Source of the DNA: JBNKHG01 sp050290225
GTDB lineage: Bacteria > Pseudomonadota > Gammaproteobacteria > Pseudomonadales > Cellvibrionaceae
Direction: 5' to 3'
Length of the DNA: 64,000 nucleotides
Assembly: GCA_050290225.1 (NCBI GenBank)
Contig: JBNKHG010000051.1
Coordinates: 1 to 64,000 of the forward strand
This document shows, in pieces, positions 27,183 through 35,959 of this stretch (position 1 is the stretch's first letter; each line of letters begins with the position of its first letter). The notes under the pieces were generated by a model, which saw only the letters and a list, made by a program, of their open reading frames with translations, was not told where the DNA came from and did no database searches. The translations under genes were made by a program, and so were the position numbers.

Positions 27183-28889
27183 TCAGTACTTGGCTTTCAT
27201 CAAATCGATACCGTACTGCAGGGTTTGTTTCCAGGCCGATTCCACCACAGGCTCGTACTGGTCGTCGTACGCCTTCACGGTCTCCAGCAGGCACTTGAGC
27301 CAGAGATCGTAGAGTTCGGGCTTGACCCCGTAGCCCTGACGGCTGTGGGTCTTGGCGATATGGTCGATATGGGCGCTGGCCTTATGCACACCGCTGGGGG
27401 CGGCCATCATCATATAGAGCGAGGTTTCCAGCATCTTCCTCTGCGCCTTCATATCGGTATTCCGGAACAGGTGCCTGGCCTCTTCACTGCTGCCGATAAA
27501 ACGCTGGTAGAAGCTGTCGATAAAATCGCCCTTGGCCAGGCAACGCTCGAAGCTTTTGTCGAACACGGGTGTCAGGCGATTGTCCACCACCCGTTTGGCC
27601 TTGCCTTCGGAGCGGGGCATGGACTCCGGCGGCATCACCTTGATCCTGGTAGACACGCCCACCATGGTTTTAATCTTGTGCTGCAGCTCCTTGGCTACAG
27701 CGTCGATTTCGCGCTGGTTAAGCGTTTTGTGGGATTCCACATCCACTTGCATTTTGTCGAGGTTGCCGTCGCGGCTGACCTCGATCTGGTAGTGGGGCGA
27801 AAGGGCGTCGATAGTGAGTATCTGTTCCTCGATCTGGGTGGGGAACACATTGACACCGCGAATAATCAACATGTCGTCGCTGCGTCCGGTAATCTTGTCC
27901 ATACGGCGCATGGAGCGCGCTGTGTCCGGCAGCAGGCGGGTCAGGTCGCGGGTGCGGTAGCGGATTATGGGCAGCGCCTCCTTGGTAAGGCTGGTGAACA
28001 CCAGTTCGCCTTCCTCGCCGTCGGGCAGCACTTCGCCGGTTTCCGGATCGATAATTTCCGGGTAAAAGTGGTCCTCCCAGATGGTGGGGCCGTCTTTGCT
28101 TTCCAGGCACTCCATGGCAACGCCGGGGCCCATCACTTCCGAAAGACCGTAAATGTCGATGGCGTCGATGCCCAATCGCTCCTCCAGCTCTCTGCGCATG
28201 GAACCGGTCCAGGGTTCGGCCCCGAAGATGCCGCAACGCAATTTCAGTTGGTGGGGGTCTATACTCTGGCGCTCCATCTCATCGGCGATATTCAGCATAT
28301 AGGAGGGGGTGACCATAATGATATCGGGATTGAAATCCTTGATCAGCTGCACCTGCTTCTCGGCCTGGCCGCCGGACATGGGGATCACTGTACACCCCAG
28401 GCGCTCGGCCCCGTAATGGGCGCCGAGACCACCGGTAAACAGGCCGTAGCCGTAGGCGACGTGCACCATGTCTTTGCTGCTTCCGCCTGCGGCGCGGATG
28501 GAGCGGGCCACCACATCGGCCCAGATGTCAATGTCATTCTGTGTGTAGCCCACAACCGTAGGCTTGCCGGTGGTGCCGCTGGAGGCGTGAATACGCACAA
28601 TCTGTTCCATGGGCGTGGCAAACATGCCAAAGGGGTAGTTGTCGCGCAGGTCCTTCTTGGTGGTAAAGGGGAACTTGGCCAGATCACTCAAGTCCTCCAG
28701 GTCTGCGGGATGGACGCCGGCCTCATCAAATCTGGCTTTGTAGAAAGGGGAGTTGTTGTAAGCGTGATCCAGGGATTTGCGCATCCGCTCCAGTTGCAGG
28801 GCGCGCAGTTCATCGATACTGGCTTTTTCGATGGGCTCCAGTTGATTGTAATCCCTGGGGTTGTGACTCTTGGCTGGCTGGTCGCTCAT
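27183..28889 (-). CDS. paaK: Phenylacetate-CoA ligase fused to a C-terminal globin domain
   Basis: 568 residues. Residues about 10-438 are a complete PaaK adenylating enzyme (phenylacetate + ATP + CoA to phenylacetyl-CoA): phosphate loop HASSGTTGKP at 101-110, IYGLSEVMGPG near 246, RYRTRDLT near 310, and the C-terminal EGKAKRV lysine region near 428-434. Usual PaaK ends there at 430-440 residues. Residues about 440-568 instead form a globin-like domain: FYQRF at 460-464, CD1-type Phe475 in LFRNTDM, and proximal-type His515 in THSRQGYGVK, then YDLWLKCLLETV and a final helix. The frame is continuous, with no stop or slip at the joint. The globin could bind haem and O2. It is divergent from paaZ, 338 bp away. 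Confidence 0.9.
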   Translation of the reverse strand: MSDQPAKSHNPRDYNQLEPIEKASIDELRALQLERMRKSLDHAYNNSPFYKARFDEAGVHPADLEDLSDLAKFPFTTKKDLRDNYPFGMFATPMEQIVRIHASSGTTGKPTVVGYTQNDIDIWADVVARSIRAAGGSSKDMVHVAYGYGLFTGGLGAHYGAERLGCTVIPMSGGQAEKQVQLIKDFNPDIIMVTPSYMLNIADEMERQSIDPHQLKLRCGIFGAEPWTGSMRRELEERLGIDAIDIYGLSEVMGPGVAMECLESKDGPTIWEDHFYPEIIDPETGEVLPDGEEGELVFTSLTKEALPIIRYRTRDLTRLLPDTARSMRRMDKITGRSDDMLIIRGVNVFPTQIEEQILTIDALSPHYQIEVSRDGNLDKMQVDVESHKTLNQREIDAVAKELQHKIKTMVGVSTRIKVMPPESMPRSEGKAKRVVDNRLTPVFDKSFERCLAKGDFIDSFYQRFIGSSEEARHLFRNTDMKAQRKMLETSLYMMMAAPSGVHKASAHIDHIAKTHSRQGYGVKPELYDLWLKCLLETVKAYDDQYEPVVESAWKQTLQYGIDLMKAKY

Positions 28890-29227
28890 ACAGATCTCTC
28901 TCTATCGGTAGCTGTTCGCCGGAACGCGGCGGTTGCCGGCTCCGCGACTTCTTTTGGTAAACGTCCCGGTTTCGGTAAACATCCCGGTAATGCATCGCCT
29001 GGCCGCGTTATCGCTGAGCGCGGGGACTTGTGCCGGGTGTGGTCCGCGAAAAGTCAAACAAGCGCCTGATATTTATAGAATAGTTGATATAGGTCATCGC
29101 ACCGGGTACCGACCTTGGGTCAAGCGAACCTCAATATAACACAAAAAATATCTTTCAAGTAACTATTTTGTATCATATACTCCTACTCCATTAGCCGAAA
29201 TGGACACGAGAACGAGGTTATTCCCGA
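28890..29227. promoter_or_regulatory. Divergent paaK/paaZ control region
   Basis: 338 bp without a gene. AT-rich toward paaZ, with a possible sigma-70 promoter for paaZ (TTCAAG, 16 bp, TATACT, ending near 29180). paaK has a GAGAGAGA purine run before its ATG. No clear operator was recognised, and no paaR or paaX regulator lies next to it. Confidence 0.4.
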
Positions 29228-31273
29228 ATGAAATTGCAGAGTTACGTTGCTGGCCAGTGGGTAGAGGGTCAGGGTGCGGGCGTTGAAGTTTTTAATGCCG
29301 TCAATGGTGAATCCGTGGGTGAGGTGACCAGTACAGGCATCGATTTCAAGGCTGCCGTGGAATACGGTCGCGGGAAGGGCGGCAAGGCCCTGCGGGCCAT
29401 GACCTTCCACCAGCGCGCCAATATGCTCAAGGCCATGGCCAAGCATTTGATGGAGAAAAAGGAGGATTTTTACCGCGTTTCCGCGTGGACCGGTGCCACC
29501 CGCGCAGACAGCTGGGTGGATATCGAAGGCGGTATCGGCACCGTATTCAGTTTCGCCAGCCTAGCGAGACGGGAGTTTGCCAATGAGACCTTTCTGGTGG
29601 AAGGCCCGGCCGAGGGGCTGTCCCGCAACGGCACTTTTATCGGCCGCCATATACTGGTGCCGAAAGAGGGCGTGTCCGTTCATATCAATGCATTCAACTT
29701 TCCCTGTTGGGGTATGCTGGAGAAAATCGCGCCCAGTTTGATTGCCGGTGTGCCGGTGATCGTCAAACCCGCCACCGCTTCCTGCTACCTGACCGAAGTG
29801 ATGGTGAAAGAGATTGTCGCCTCGGGAATTCTGCCCGAAGGGGCGATCCAGTTGATTTGTGGCAGCACCGGCGATCTGTTGGACCACCTTAATGAACAGG
29901 ATGCGGTCACCTTCACCGGCTCCGCGTCCACGGGCCAAATGCTGAAGACACACCCCAATGTCATCGCCAACTCCATTCCCTTTACCATGGAGGCGGACTC
30001 ACTCAACTGCAGTATCCTCGGCGCCGGTGTGGAGCCGGATTCGCTGGAATTCGATCTGTTTATCAAGGGTGTGGCCACCGAAATGACCGTCAAGGCCGGT
30101 CAGAAGTGCACCGCCATTCGCCGTGCCATTGTGCCGCAAAACCGTGTGCAAGCGGTTGCCGATGCGCTCAAGGCTCGTCTAGGCAAGGCCACCCTTGGGG
30201 ATCCCTCGGTGGAAGGTGTGCGGATGGGACCCTTGGTGGGCCGTTCGCAGATGGAGGATGTGTGGGAGAAGCTGGAGGCATTAACCCAGTCTTCCGAATT
30301 GATCTACGGCGGCACCCAGGACTTTGACGTAGTGGGCGGCGACCGCGACAAAGGTGCCTTCTTTCCGGCCAGTCTGTTGTACTGCGACAAACCTCTCACC
30401 ACCACAGCCCCTCACGCAGTGGAAGCTTTCGGCCCGGTATCCACCCTGATGCCCTACGGGGATATCGACGAGGCCATTGAAATTGCGAAGCTCGGCCGGG
30501 GCAGCCTGGCCGGTTCACTGGTGACGGCCGACAACGCCGAAGCTGCCAAGGTGGTTTTGGGCACCGCTGCCTACCACGGACGTATCCTGGTGCTGAACCA
30601 GACATGTGCCAAGGAGTCCACCGGTCACGGCTCGCCCCTGGCGCAGCTGGTGCACGGTGGCCCCGGTCGCGCCGGTGGTGGCGAGGAGCTGGGGGGCGCG
30701 CGCGCGGTCAAGCACTATATGCAGCGCACCGCTATCCAGGGCAGCCCTACAACCCTGACGGCGATCACCAAAGAGTTCAATCCGGGCTCCGAACAGATCA
30801 AGACCGATGTGCATCCATTCCGCCGCTATTTTGAAGACCTGCAAATCGGCGAGACGTTGATTACCCATCGCCGCACCATTACCGAGGCGGATATTGTCAA
30901 CTTCGGTTGTGTGTCCGGCGACCACTTCTACGCCCATTTTGACGAGGTGGCGGCCAAGGATTCCTTCTTTGGCAAGCGTGTCGCCCACGGTTATCTGGTG
31001 ATTTCCGCCGCCGCCGGCATGTTTGTGGATCCGGCACCCGGGCCGGTGATTGCCAACTACGGTCTCGAGAATCTGCGTTTTATCGAGCCGGTCGGCATTG
31101 GCGACACAATTCAGACACGCCTGACTTGCAAGCAGAAAATCAAGAAGGACAAGCGTCCGGATGAAGACAAGGCTACCGGTGTGGTCGAGTGGGATGTAGA
31201 GGTGAGAAACCAGCATGACGAACCGGTGGCTGTCTACAGTATTTTGACACTGGTGGAGCGTCGCGAAGACTGA
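29228..31273 (+). CDS. paaZ: PaaZ: oxepin-CoA hydrolase / semialdehyde dehydrogenase
   Basis: 681 residues, the standard length of bifunctional PaaZ. The N-terminal aldehyde dehydrogenase domain (1-520) carries the FTMEADSLNCSILG region with general-base Glu and the catalytic Cys in VKAGQKCTAIRRAIV. The C-terminal MaoC-like hydratase domain (530-681) carries FGCVSGDHFYAHFDEVAAKD and VAHGYLVISAAAG. In the aerobic phenylacetate pathway it opens the oxepin-CoA ring and oxidises the resulting aldehyde to 3-oxo-5,6-dehydrosuberyl-CoA. It is next to paaK, but the epoxidase genes paaABCDE and paaG/H/J are not in the window. A strong terminator follows. Confidence 0.95.
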   Translation: MKLQSYVAGQWVEGQGAGVEVFNAVNGESVGEVTSTGIDFKAAVEYGRGKGGKALRAMTFHQRANMLKAMAKHLMEKKEDFYRVSAWTGATRADSWVDIEGGIGTVFSFASLARREFANETFLVEGPAEGLSRNGTFIGRHILVPKEGVSVHINAFNFPCWGMLEKIAPSLIAGVPVIVKPATASCYLTEVMVKEIVASGILPEGAIQLICGSTGDLLDHLNEQDAVTFTGSASTGQMLKTHPNVIANSIPFTMEADSLNCSILGAGVEPDSLEFDLFIKGVATEMTVKAGQKCTAIRRAIVPQNRVQAVADALKARLGKATLGDPSVEGVRMGPLVGRSQMEDVWEKLEALTQSSELIYGGTQDFDVVGGDRDKGAFFPASLLYCDKPLTTTAPHAVEAFGPVSTLMPYGDIDEAIEIAKLGRGSLAGSLVTADNAEAAKVVLGTAAYHGRILVLNQTCAKESTGHGSPLAQLVHGGPGRAGGGEELGGARAVKHYMQRTAIQGSPTTLTAITKEFNPGSEQIKTDVHPFRRYFEDLQIGETLITHRRTITEADIVNFGCVSGDHFYAHFDEVAAKDSFFGKRVAHGYLVISAAAGMFVDPAPGPVIANYGLENLRFIEPVGIGDTIQTRLTCKQKIKKDKRPDEDKATGVVEWDVEVRNQHDEPVAVYSILTLVERRED

Positions 31274-31316
31274 GTGACGCCTGTCAAATTAGCACTCCTG
31301 TAATCCGCATGGATTT

Positions 31317-31346
31317 GCCGCGAGCATGCTCGCGGCTTTTTTTTTT
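31317..31346 (+). terminator. Rho-independent terminator after paaZ
   Basis: GCCGCGAG-CATG-CTCGCGGC (8-bp stem, 4-base loop) followed by ten T. Textbook form. Confidence 0.95.
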
Positions 31347-31392
31347 ACGCAACGGGTTTTGAACCACTGAATGATTAATTGGAGACGGCACC

Positions 31393-31713
31393 ATGTTTTG
31401 TATGACGGTCAGCTACCCCAGGTCCGATAAGGCAACATTCGATATGGACTATTACCTCAACTCCCACCTGCCGTTGGTGAAGGAGAGGTTTGGCCCCCTG
31501 GGGCTGGTGCAAATTGTGCTGCGTACAGATGTTGCCAGAAAGCCCGGTGGCGAAAGCCAGTATTTCGCTTCAGTCGATCTGGTGTTCGACAGCATTGAGA
31601 GTTTCAAAAAGGCCACCGCCACCCACGGTGCCGAGATCAATGCTGATATCCCCAACTACACCGATGCCGGGGCGGAGTTCGGATTTTCGGCGTTCGATTC
31701 GACAGTGCTTTAA
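31393..31713 (+). CDS. EthD-family small protein
   Basis: 106 residues. It begins MFCMTVSYPRS and has the EthD pattern FDMDYYLNSHLPLVKERFGPLGL (dimeric ferredoxin-like fold; tyrosine-histidine pair Y and H in YLNSHLP). EthD-like proteins occur with many aromatic, ether and polyketide degradation genes; their activity is usually unproven. It is isolated by the paaZ terminator, with GGAGACGG upstream of the ATG. Probably accessory to the aromatic pathway around it. Confidence 0.8.
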   Translation: MFCMTVSYPRSDKATFDMDYYLNSHLPLVKERFGPLGLVQIVLRTDVARKPGGESQYFASVDLVFDSIESFKKATATHGAEINADIPNYTDAGAEFGFSAFDSTVL

Positions 31714-31760
31714 GGGGCAGTGCTTTAAGGGCAGTGCTTTGATGGGCAGAGCTTTCACGA
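31703..31760. repeat. Short degenerate tandem repeat after the EthD gene
   Basis: About four units of 14-15 bp based on CAGTGCTTTAAGGGG, the last ones diverged. It starts over the stop codon of the EthD gene and continues toward the LysR 3' end. Confidence 0.6.
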
Positions 31761-31798
31761 AAAGAGCATTAACGAAAAGCGCTTGAGTGGGGCGCACT

Positions 31799-32710
31799 TT
31801 AACGTTCCGGCCCCGGCTGCCGGAGCGGGGCAAACTCGCGCATAATCAGCTCTGCAATCAGCTGACCTGCCTTGCCCAGTGGACGGTCCGACGGGTAAAC
31901 CAATTGCGGAGTCACGGCGTGGCTGGAGCCGCCCTGGTAATCAAGTTCCACCAGCTCGCCACTGTTGAGTTCCCGCTCGATCAAAAAGTCCGGCATCCAG
32001 CCAAAGCCCAACCCCATCAACAGGGCTTCTTTTTTGCTCCTGAAATCGCTGAGGAAGTACACCCGTTCACCGCCAAACTGCAAAGAGTCGAGCTGCTTTT
32101 TATCCGGATCGCTGGAGTCATGAATGGTCAGCTCGATAAAGTCATAAAGCTGGCTCAACTCCAATTCGGTCTGGCCCGCCAGGGGGTGATGGCCGGCGGC
32201 CACCAGTACCATGCGCGTGGCGGGAAGGGCGATGGTTTTGAGCAGGGGGCTGGGCTGGTACTCGATCGCCAGCATCATATCCGCCTGCTCCTGGTCGAAG
32301 CGCATCGGCACGCCACCGAGGAACTCTGTCTTTACCTGGATCAGGGTGGGAATCTTGCGGTCCGCAATCACCTTTAATGCCGTCATGATCGGGGCCAGGG
32401 GCAGGGCGCCGTCAATAACCAGGTCCAGCCTCGGTTCCCACCCCTCTCCGTAGCGTTCAGCCAGGGTCTCGATGCGACTGGCCAGTTGCAACATTCGCCG
32501 GCCCTCGCTCCACAGGGCCCTGCCCGCCGGCGTCAACGCCGCGCGGTACTGGCTGCGATCAAAAATCACCATCCCCAGATTGTCTTCCAGCTTTTTGATC
32601 TGGTAGCTGATTGCCGATTGCGCCTTGTGCAGTTTGGCGGCGGCCTTGGCAAAGCTGCCCTCCTGCACAACCACATTGAGAACGCGCAGGGCCTCGATAT
32701 CCAGTCGCAT
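31799..32710 (-). CDS. LysR-family regulator, probable regulator of tyrosine catabolism
   Basis: 303 residues with an N-terminal LysR helix-turn-helix (MRLDIEALRVLNVVVQEGSFAKAAAKLHKAQSAISYQI-type start) and a full effector domain. It is transcribed divergently from 4-hydroxyphenylpyruvate dioxygenase with a 187-bp gap that holds an ATCTAA-AAA-TTAGAT palindrome. By the usual LysR logic it controls hpd and/or itself. It should sense an aromatic keto-acid or tyrosine, but that is inference from position. Confidence 0.88.
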   Translation of the reverse strand: MRLDIEALRVLNVVVQEGSFAKAAAKLHKAQSAISYQIKKLEDNLGMVIFDRSQYRAALTPAGRALWSEGRRMLQLASRIETLAERYGEGWEPRLDLVIDGALPLAPIMTALKVIADRKIPTLIQVKTEFLGGVPMRFDQEQADMMLAIEYQPSPLLKTIALPATRMVLVAAGHHPLAGQTELELSQLYDFIELTIHDSSDPDKKQLDSLQFGGERVYFLSDFRSKKEALLMGLGFGWMPDFLIERELNSGELVELDYQGGSSHAVTPQLVYPSDRPLGKAGQLIAELIMREFAPLRQPGPER

Positions 32711-32732
32711 GATGGGGCCTCAAGATAACTAT

Positions 32733-32747
32733 ATCTAAAAATTAGAT
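32733..32747. promoter_or_regulatory. Putative LysR binding site
   Basis: Perfect inverted repeat ATCTAA-AAA-TTAGAT, containing a T-N11-A core, 22 bp upstream of the lysR start and about 150 bp upstream of hpd. Confidence 0.5.
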
Positions 32748-32897
32748 TGAAATGGTCTAAATATTATTCTTTTTTTAGTTGGTCGATGCAACTACATTGC
32801 TACCTGTTTGAAGGCCCAAGGCGTTGCATCGGGCTCCAAAAGACAGGATCCACAGAGTACAGGCACTACCTGAATCATTGACTGGAGAAAAATCGAG

Positions 32898-33941
32898 ATG
32901 ACCAAACAGGAAAATCCGTTGAAGTTGCGCGGCATTGAATTTACCGAATTCGCTACACCGGACAGCGACTACGTGCACAAGATCTTCACCGAGTTCGGGT
33001 TCTCGATGTTAAAGACCTTCAAAGGCAAGGATATTGTCTACTATAACCAGAACGATATTCACTTCCTGCTGAATCGGGAAAAGGCCGGTTTCTCCGCCGC
33101 CTTTGCCAAGCGCCACGGACCGGCTATCTGTTCCATGGGTTGGCGCGTCGACGATGCCGACTATGCTTTTGCCGAGGCGATCAAGCGCGGCGCCAAACCC
33201 GCCGACGAGTCCGCCAAGGACCTTCCCTATCCCGCTATTTACGGTATCGGTGACAGCCTGATCTATTTTATCGACCGTTTTGGCGCCAAGGGCAGCATAT
33301 ACACAGAAGATTTCGAACCGTTAGCGGCCCCCACCCTGGTGGAGGACAAGGGCTTCCTGGCGGTGGATCATCTCACTAACAACGTCTACAAGGGCACCAT
33401 GGAAACCTGGGCCAATTTTTACAAAGAGGTGTTTGGATTTACCGAGGTGCGCTACTTCGATATCAAGGGCGAGAAAACCGCCTTGTTATCCTATGCCCTT
33501 AAGTCCCCGGACGGCAGCTTCTGTATCCCCATCAACGAAGGCAAGGATGACAATAACAACCAGATCGACGAATACCTGCACGAGTACAACGGCCCCGGTG
33601 TTCAGCATCTGGCGTTCCTGTCCCGGGATCTGCTGGACTCACTGGACAAATTGGACAAGCACAATATTGAAACCCTGGATATCAGGCCTGAGTACTACGA
33701 TAGCGTATACAGCCGCATTCCCATCGAGGTGGAAGAGGACAAAGCGCGCATCCGCAAGCACCAGGTGCTGGTGGACGGCGACGAAAGTGGTTACCTGCTG
33801 CAGATTTTCACCAAAAACCTGTTTGGACCCATTTTTATCGAACTCATCCAGCGCAAGTCGCATCTCGGTTTTGGTGAAGGTAATTTCCAGGCCCTGTTCG
33901 ATTCCATCGAACGCGATCAGCAACGGCGCGGCGTGATTTAA
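32898..33941 (+). CDS. hpd: 4-hydroxyphenylpyruvate dioxygenase
   Basis: 347 residues, usual bacterial length. Non-haem Fe(II) enzyme converting 4-hydroxyphenylpyruvate and O2 to homogentisate. The metal triad is visible: His158 (AVDHLTNNV), His237 (GVQHLAF) and Glu315 (FIELIQRK). Also present is the C-terminal signature GFGEGNFQALF. The ATG follows CTGGAG at good spacing. Divergent from LysR; followed by a strong terminator and an aromatic aminotransferase that supplies its substrate. Homogentisate dioxygenase is not in the window. Confidence 0.97.
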   Translation: MTKQENPLKLRGIEFTEFATPDSDYVHKIFTEFGFSMLKTFKGKDIVYYNQNDIHFLLNREKAGFSAAFAKRHGPAICSMGWRVDDADYAFAEAIKRGAKPADESAKDLPYPAIYGIGDSLIYFIDRFGAKGSIYTEDFEPLAAPTLVEDKGFLAVDHLTNNVYKGTMETWANFYKEVFGFTEVRYFDIKGEKTALLSYALKSPDGSFCIPINEGKDDNNNQIDEYLHEYNGPGVQHLAFLSRDLLDSLDKLDKHNIETLDIRPEYYDSVYSRIPIEVEEDKARIRKHQVLVDGDESGYLLQIFTKNLFGPIFIELIQRKSHLGFGEGNFQALFDSIERDQQRRGVI

Positions 33942-33964
33942 GCGCTAGCCATGTCGGATTGGCT

Positions 33965-33995
33965 GGCGCGGGAGCTGGACTCCCGCGCCCGTTTT
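33965..33995 (+). terminator. Terminator after hpd
   Basis: Perfect 10-bp stem GGCGCGGGAG/CTCCCGCGCC with a 5-base loop, then GTTTTT. It sits 24 bp past the hpd stop and shows that the open frame starting at 33951 is not the aminotransferase start. Confidence 0.93.
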
Positions 33996-34049
33996 TCATT
34001 TCACCCACGCCTGCTTCGGGCTGGTTTTTTGGTTGAGTTATCAATAAAT

Positions 34050-35282
34050 ATGTACGCAGATGTCGGTACGCACGCTATCCAGACCCGTTTTTTTGCCGCC
34101 TGCCAACCGGCGGTGGAAGATCCCATTTTCAAATTGTTGCAACAGTTCAGGCTGGATCAACGACCCGATAAACTGGACCTGGGTATCGGGGTCTATCGCA
34201 ACGAATACGGCGGCAGCCCCATATTTTCCAGCGTCAAATTGGCAGAGCGCATGCGCCTGGACGTGGAAGCGGAGAAGGCCTATATCGGCCCCGCCGGTGA
34301 TCGCGAATATTGTGATTATATTGAAGCGTTGGCGTTGGGGGAGAATTACCCGGAAGCTCACCGCGACCGCCTGACCACTGTGCAGACGCCTGGGGGGGTA
34401 GGCGCCCTGCGAATGGCCTTTGAATTGATTGCCAAGGTTAATCCGAAGGCGACCGTGTGGCTCAGTGATCCCACCTGGCAGGTGCATGACCCGATTATTG
34501 CCGCCACCGGTTTAAACACCGCCCGGTATCCCTACTACGATAGGCAGACCCACTCGGTGGCTTTCGAGGCGATGCTGTCCTCCCTGGCGGAAGCCCGGCC
34601 GGGGGATGTGCTATTGCTGCAAGGGTGTTGTCACAATCCCACAGGCTGTGATCTCGACCTGGCACAATGGTCGGAAATCGCCGCCTTGTGTCACAGCAAA
34701 GGATTGCTGCCGCTGGTGGATCAGGCCTATCACGGTTTGGGTTCCAGCCTGGAGGAGGATCGGGCGGGTCTTGTGTTGTTGGCGGAACGTCTTCCTGAAT
34801 TGATGGTGACCTATACCTGTTCGAAGAACTTCGGTCTTTACCGCGATCGGGTGGGGGCGTTGATGGTCGTCAGTGCCAACAGCCGCGAGTCAGCCATTGT
34901 TGAAAAAATGTTGATGGCCACCGCCACCGAGCTCTACTTTACGCCACCCGCCCACGGTGGCGCCGTGGTCAAGAAAATACTGCGCAGTCCGCAGCTGCGG
35001 GAACTGTGGCAGCAGGAACTGTCGGAAATCCGTTCCCGCTTGAAGGATGTGCGTTGCGAACTGTTCCGGCGGTTTGAGCACCAGGGCGTGGATTTTGACG
35101 TGAGTTATCTGGTGCAGCAGAAAGGTATGTTTTCCCTGTTACAACTGACTCCGCAGGCATTGAATGCGCTGCGCGAGGATCATGGCATTTATATCGTGGA
35201 CTCGAGGCGCATCAATATCGCCGGGTTGAACCCACAGAACATGGAGCATTTTGCCAGGGCTGTGACAGCGGTTGGCGGGTAG
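34050..35282 (+). CDS. Aromatic amino-acid / aspartate aminotransferase (TyrB-like)
   Basis: 410 residues from the ATG at 34050. Fold-type I PLP enzyme: PDKLDLGIGVYRNEYG near 40-55 (class I start), CCHNPTGCDLD near 193 (usual N-P-T-G), and the PLP lysine in YTCSKNFGLYRDRVG. C-terminal Arg region DSRRINIAGLN. It converts tyrosine and phenylalanine to aryl-pyruvates (or aspartate to oxaloacetate). Placed right after hpd, so tyrosine is the likely substrate. The earlier in-frame ATG at 33951 lies before the hpd terminator. No good ribosome site precedes 34050, so the exact start is uncertain. Confidence 0.9.
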   Translation: MYADVGTHAIQTRFFAACQPAVEDPIFKLLQQFRLDQRPDKLDLGIGVYRNEYGGSPIFSSVKLAERMRLDVEAEKAYIGPAGDREYCDYIEALALGENYPEAHRDRLTTVQTPGGVGALRMAFELIAKVNPKATVWLSDPTWQVHDPIIAATGLNTARYPYYDRQTHSVAFEAMLSSLAEARPGDVLLLQGCCHNPTGCDLDLAQWSEIAALCHSKGLLPLVDQAYHGLGSSLEEDRAGLVLLAERLPELMVTYTCSKNFGLYRDRVGALMVVSANSRESAIVEKMLMATATELYFTPPAHGGAVVKKILRSPQLRELWQQELSEIRSRLKDVRCELFRRFEHQGVDFDVSYLVQQKGMFSLLQLTPQALNALREDHGIYIVDSRRINIAGLNPQNMEHFARAVTAVGG

Positions 35283-35650
35283 CGCTAATGCCTTAATCAT
35301 TAATTGTAAAAAGATTGGATTTGATCCAGATGTTCTCGATATCAGGGCTCTATTTGATCTTATAGTTGCCACTGAAAAAAAGTCTGTGGCCCTTTGCTGA
35401 CAGATGTATGGCAAGAGTGTATGGGTTTTCTATTCTCGGTTTGGTGGTTGCGACTAGACCGCCAAACCGATCAAAAGAAAATGGTCCCTTCTAGTACATC
35501 TTTGTGGTCTGGCAGCTTAAACCAATCCCAAACTACCGATAAAAATCGTCCACAGCACTCAGTAAACAGTTAGATTTAATCAAGCAAATTGGATAGTAAT
35601 TGTAAGGTCGCAGTAAGTTACGATACATTAATCCCGTAAACATTCCTCCG
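35283..35650. other. Intergenic, no feature seen
   Basis: 368 bp between the convergent aminotransferase and azlD genes. AT-rich, many stops in all frames. No hairpin followed by T and no gene remnant recognised. Confidence 0.5.
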
Positions 35651-35959
35651 TCAGAGTAAATGACTCAAGAGTAAGAAAATTCCCATACCCGCAACCAGCG
35701 TGTAGACATGGTTGCGGGTAAAATAGGCCACGGCAGAGCCCGATATCAATCCCGCTATCTCCGGAATACCAACAGCCAGTGCGCCCTGTTTGTCGATTAA
35801 CACCGTAACGATTAATGCGGACAGGGTGGCGGGAGCGACATACTGTAGCGTGCTCTGCACAAAGCCTGGAATTTTACGATTGGCAAACGCCAGAATAAAA
35901 ACCGCCCGGCAGGCGTAAGTGCCCAGGCCAACCAGAAAAATAGCGAGCAGGGTACTCAT
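35651..35959 (-). CDS. azlD: AzlD-type branched-chain amino-acid exporter subunit
   Basis: 102 residues, four hydrophobic segments, with the AzlD-like pattern VGLGTYACRAVFILAF and PGFVQSTLQYVAPATLSALI. It forms a two-component exporter of branched-chain amino acids or analogues with AzlC. Its start overlaps the azlC stop by 4 bp. Useful in a cell that breaks down amino acids rapidly. Confidence 0.88.
   Translation of the reverse strand: MSTLLAIFLVGLGTYACRAVFILAFANRKIPGFVQSTLQYVAPATLSALIVTVLIDKQGALAVGIPEIAGLISGSAVAYFTRNHVYTLVAGMGIFLLLSHLL

Noticed and set aside
27108..29069. 653-residue open frame on the + strand opposite paaK
   Set aside because: It is the antisense shadow of the paaK-globin gene in GC-rich DNA: His/Gly/Val-rich composition, no domain, and no ribosome site. 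Similar shadows lie opposite the amylase (9887-10876), the TBDRs (20050-21090, 61311-62300) and the oxidoreductase (52216-53127).
33951..34049. Upstream start for the aminotransferase
   Set aside because: This stretch contains the perfect hpd terminator and encodes 33 residues not typical of the family.
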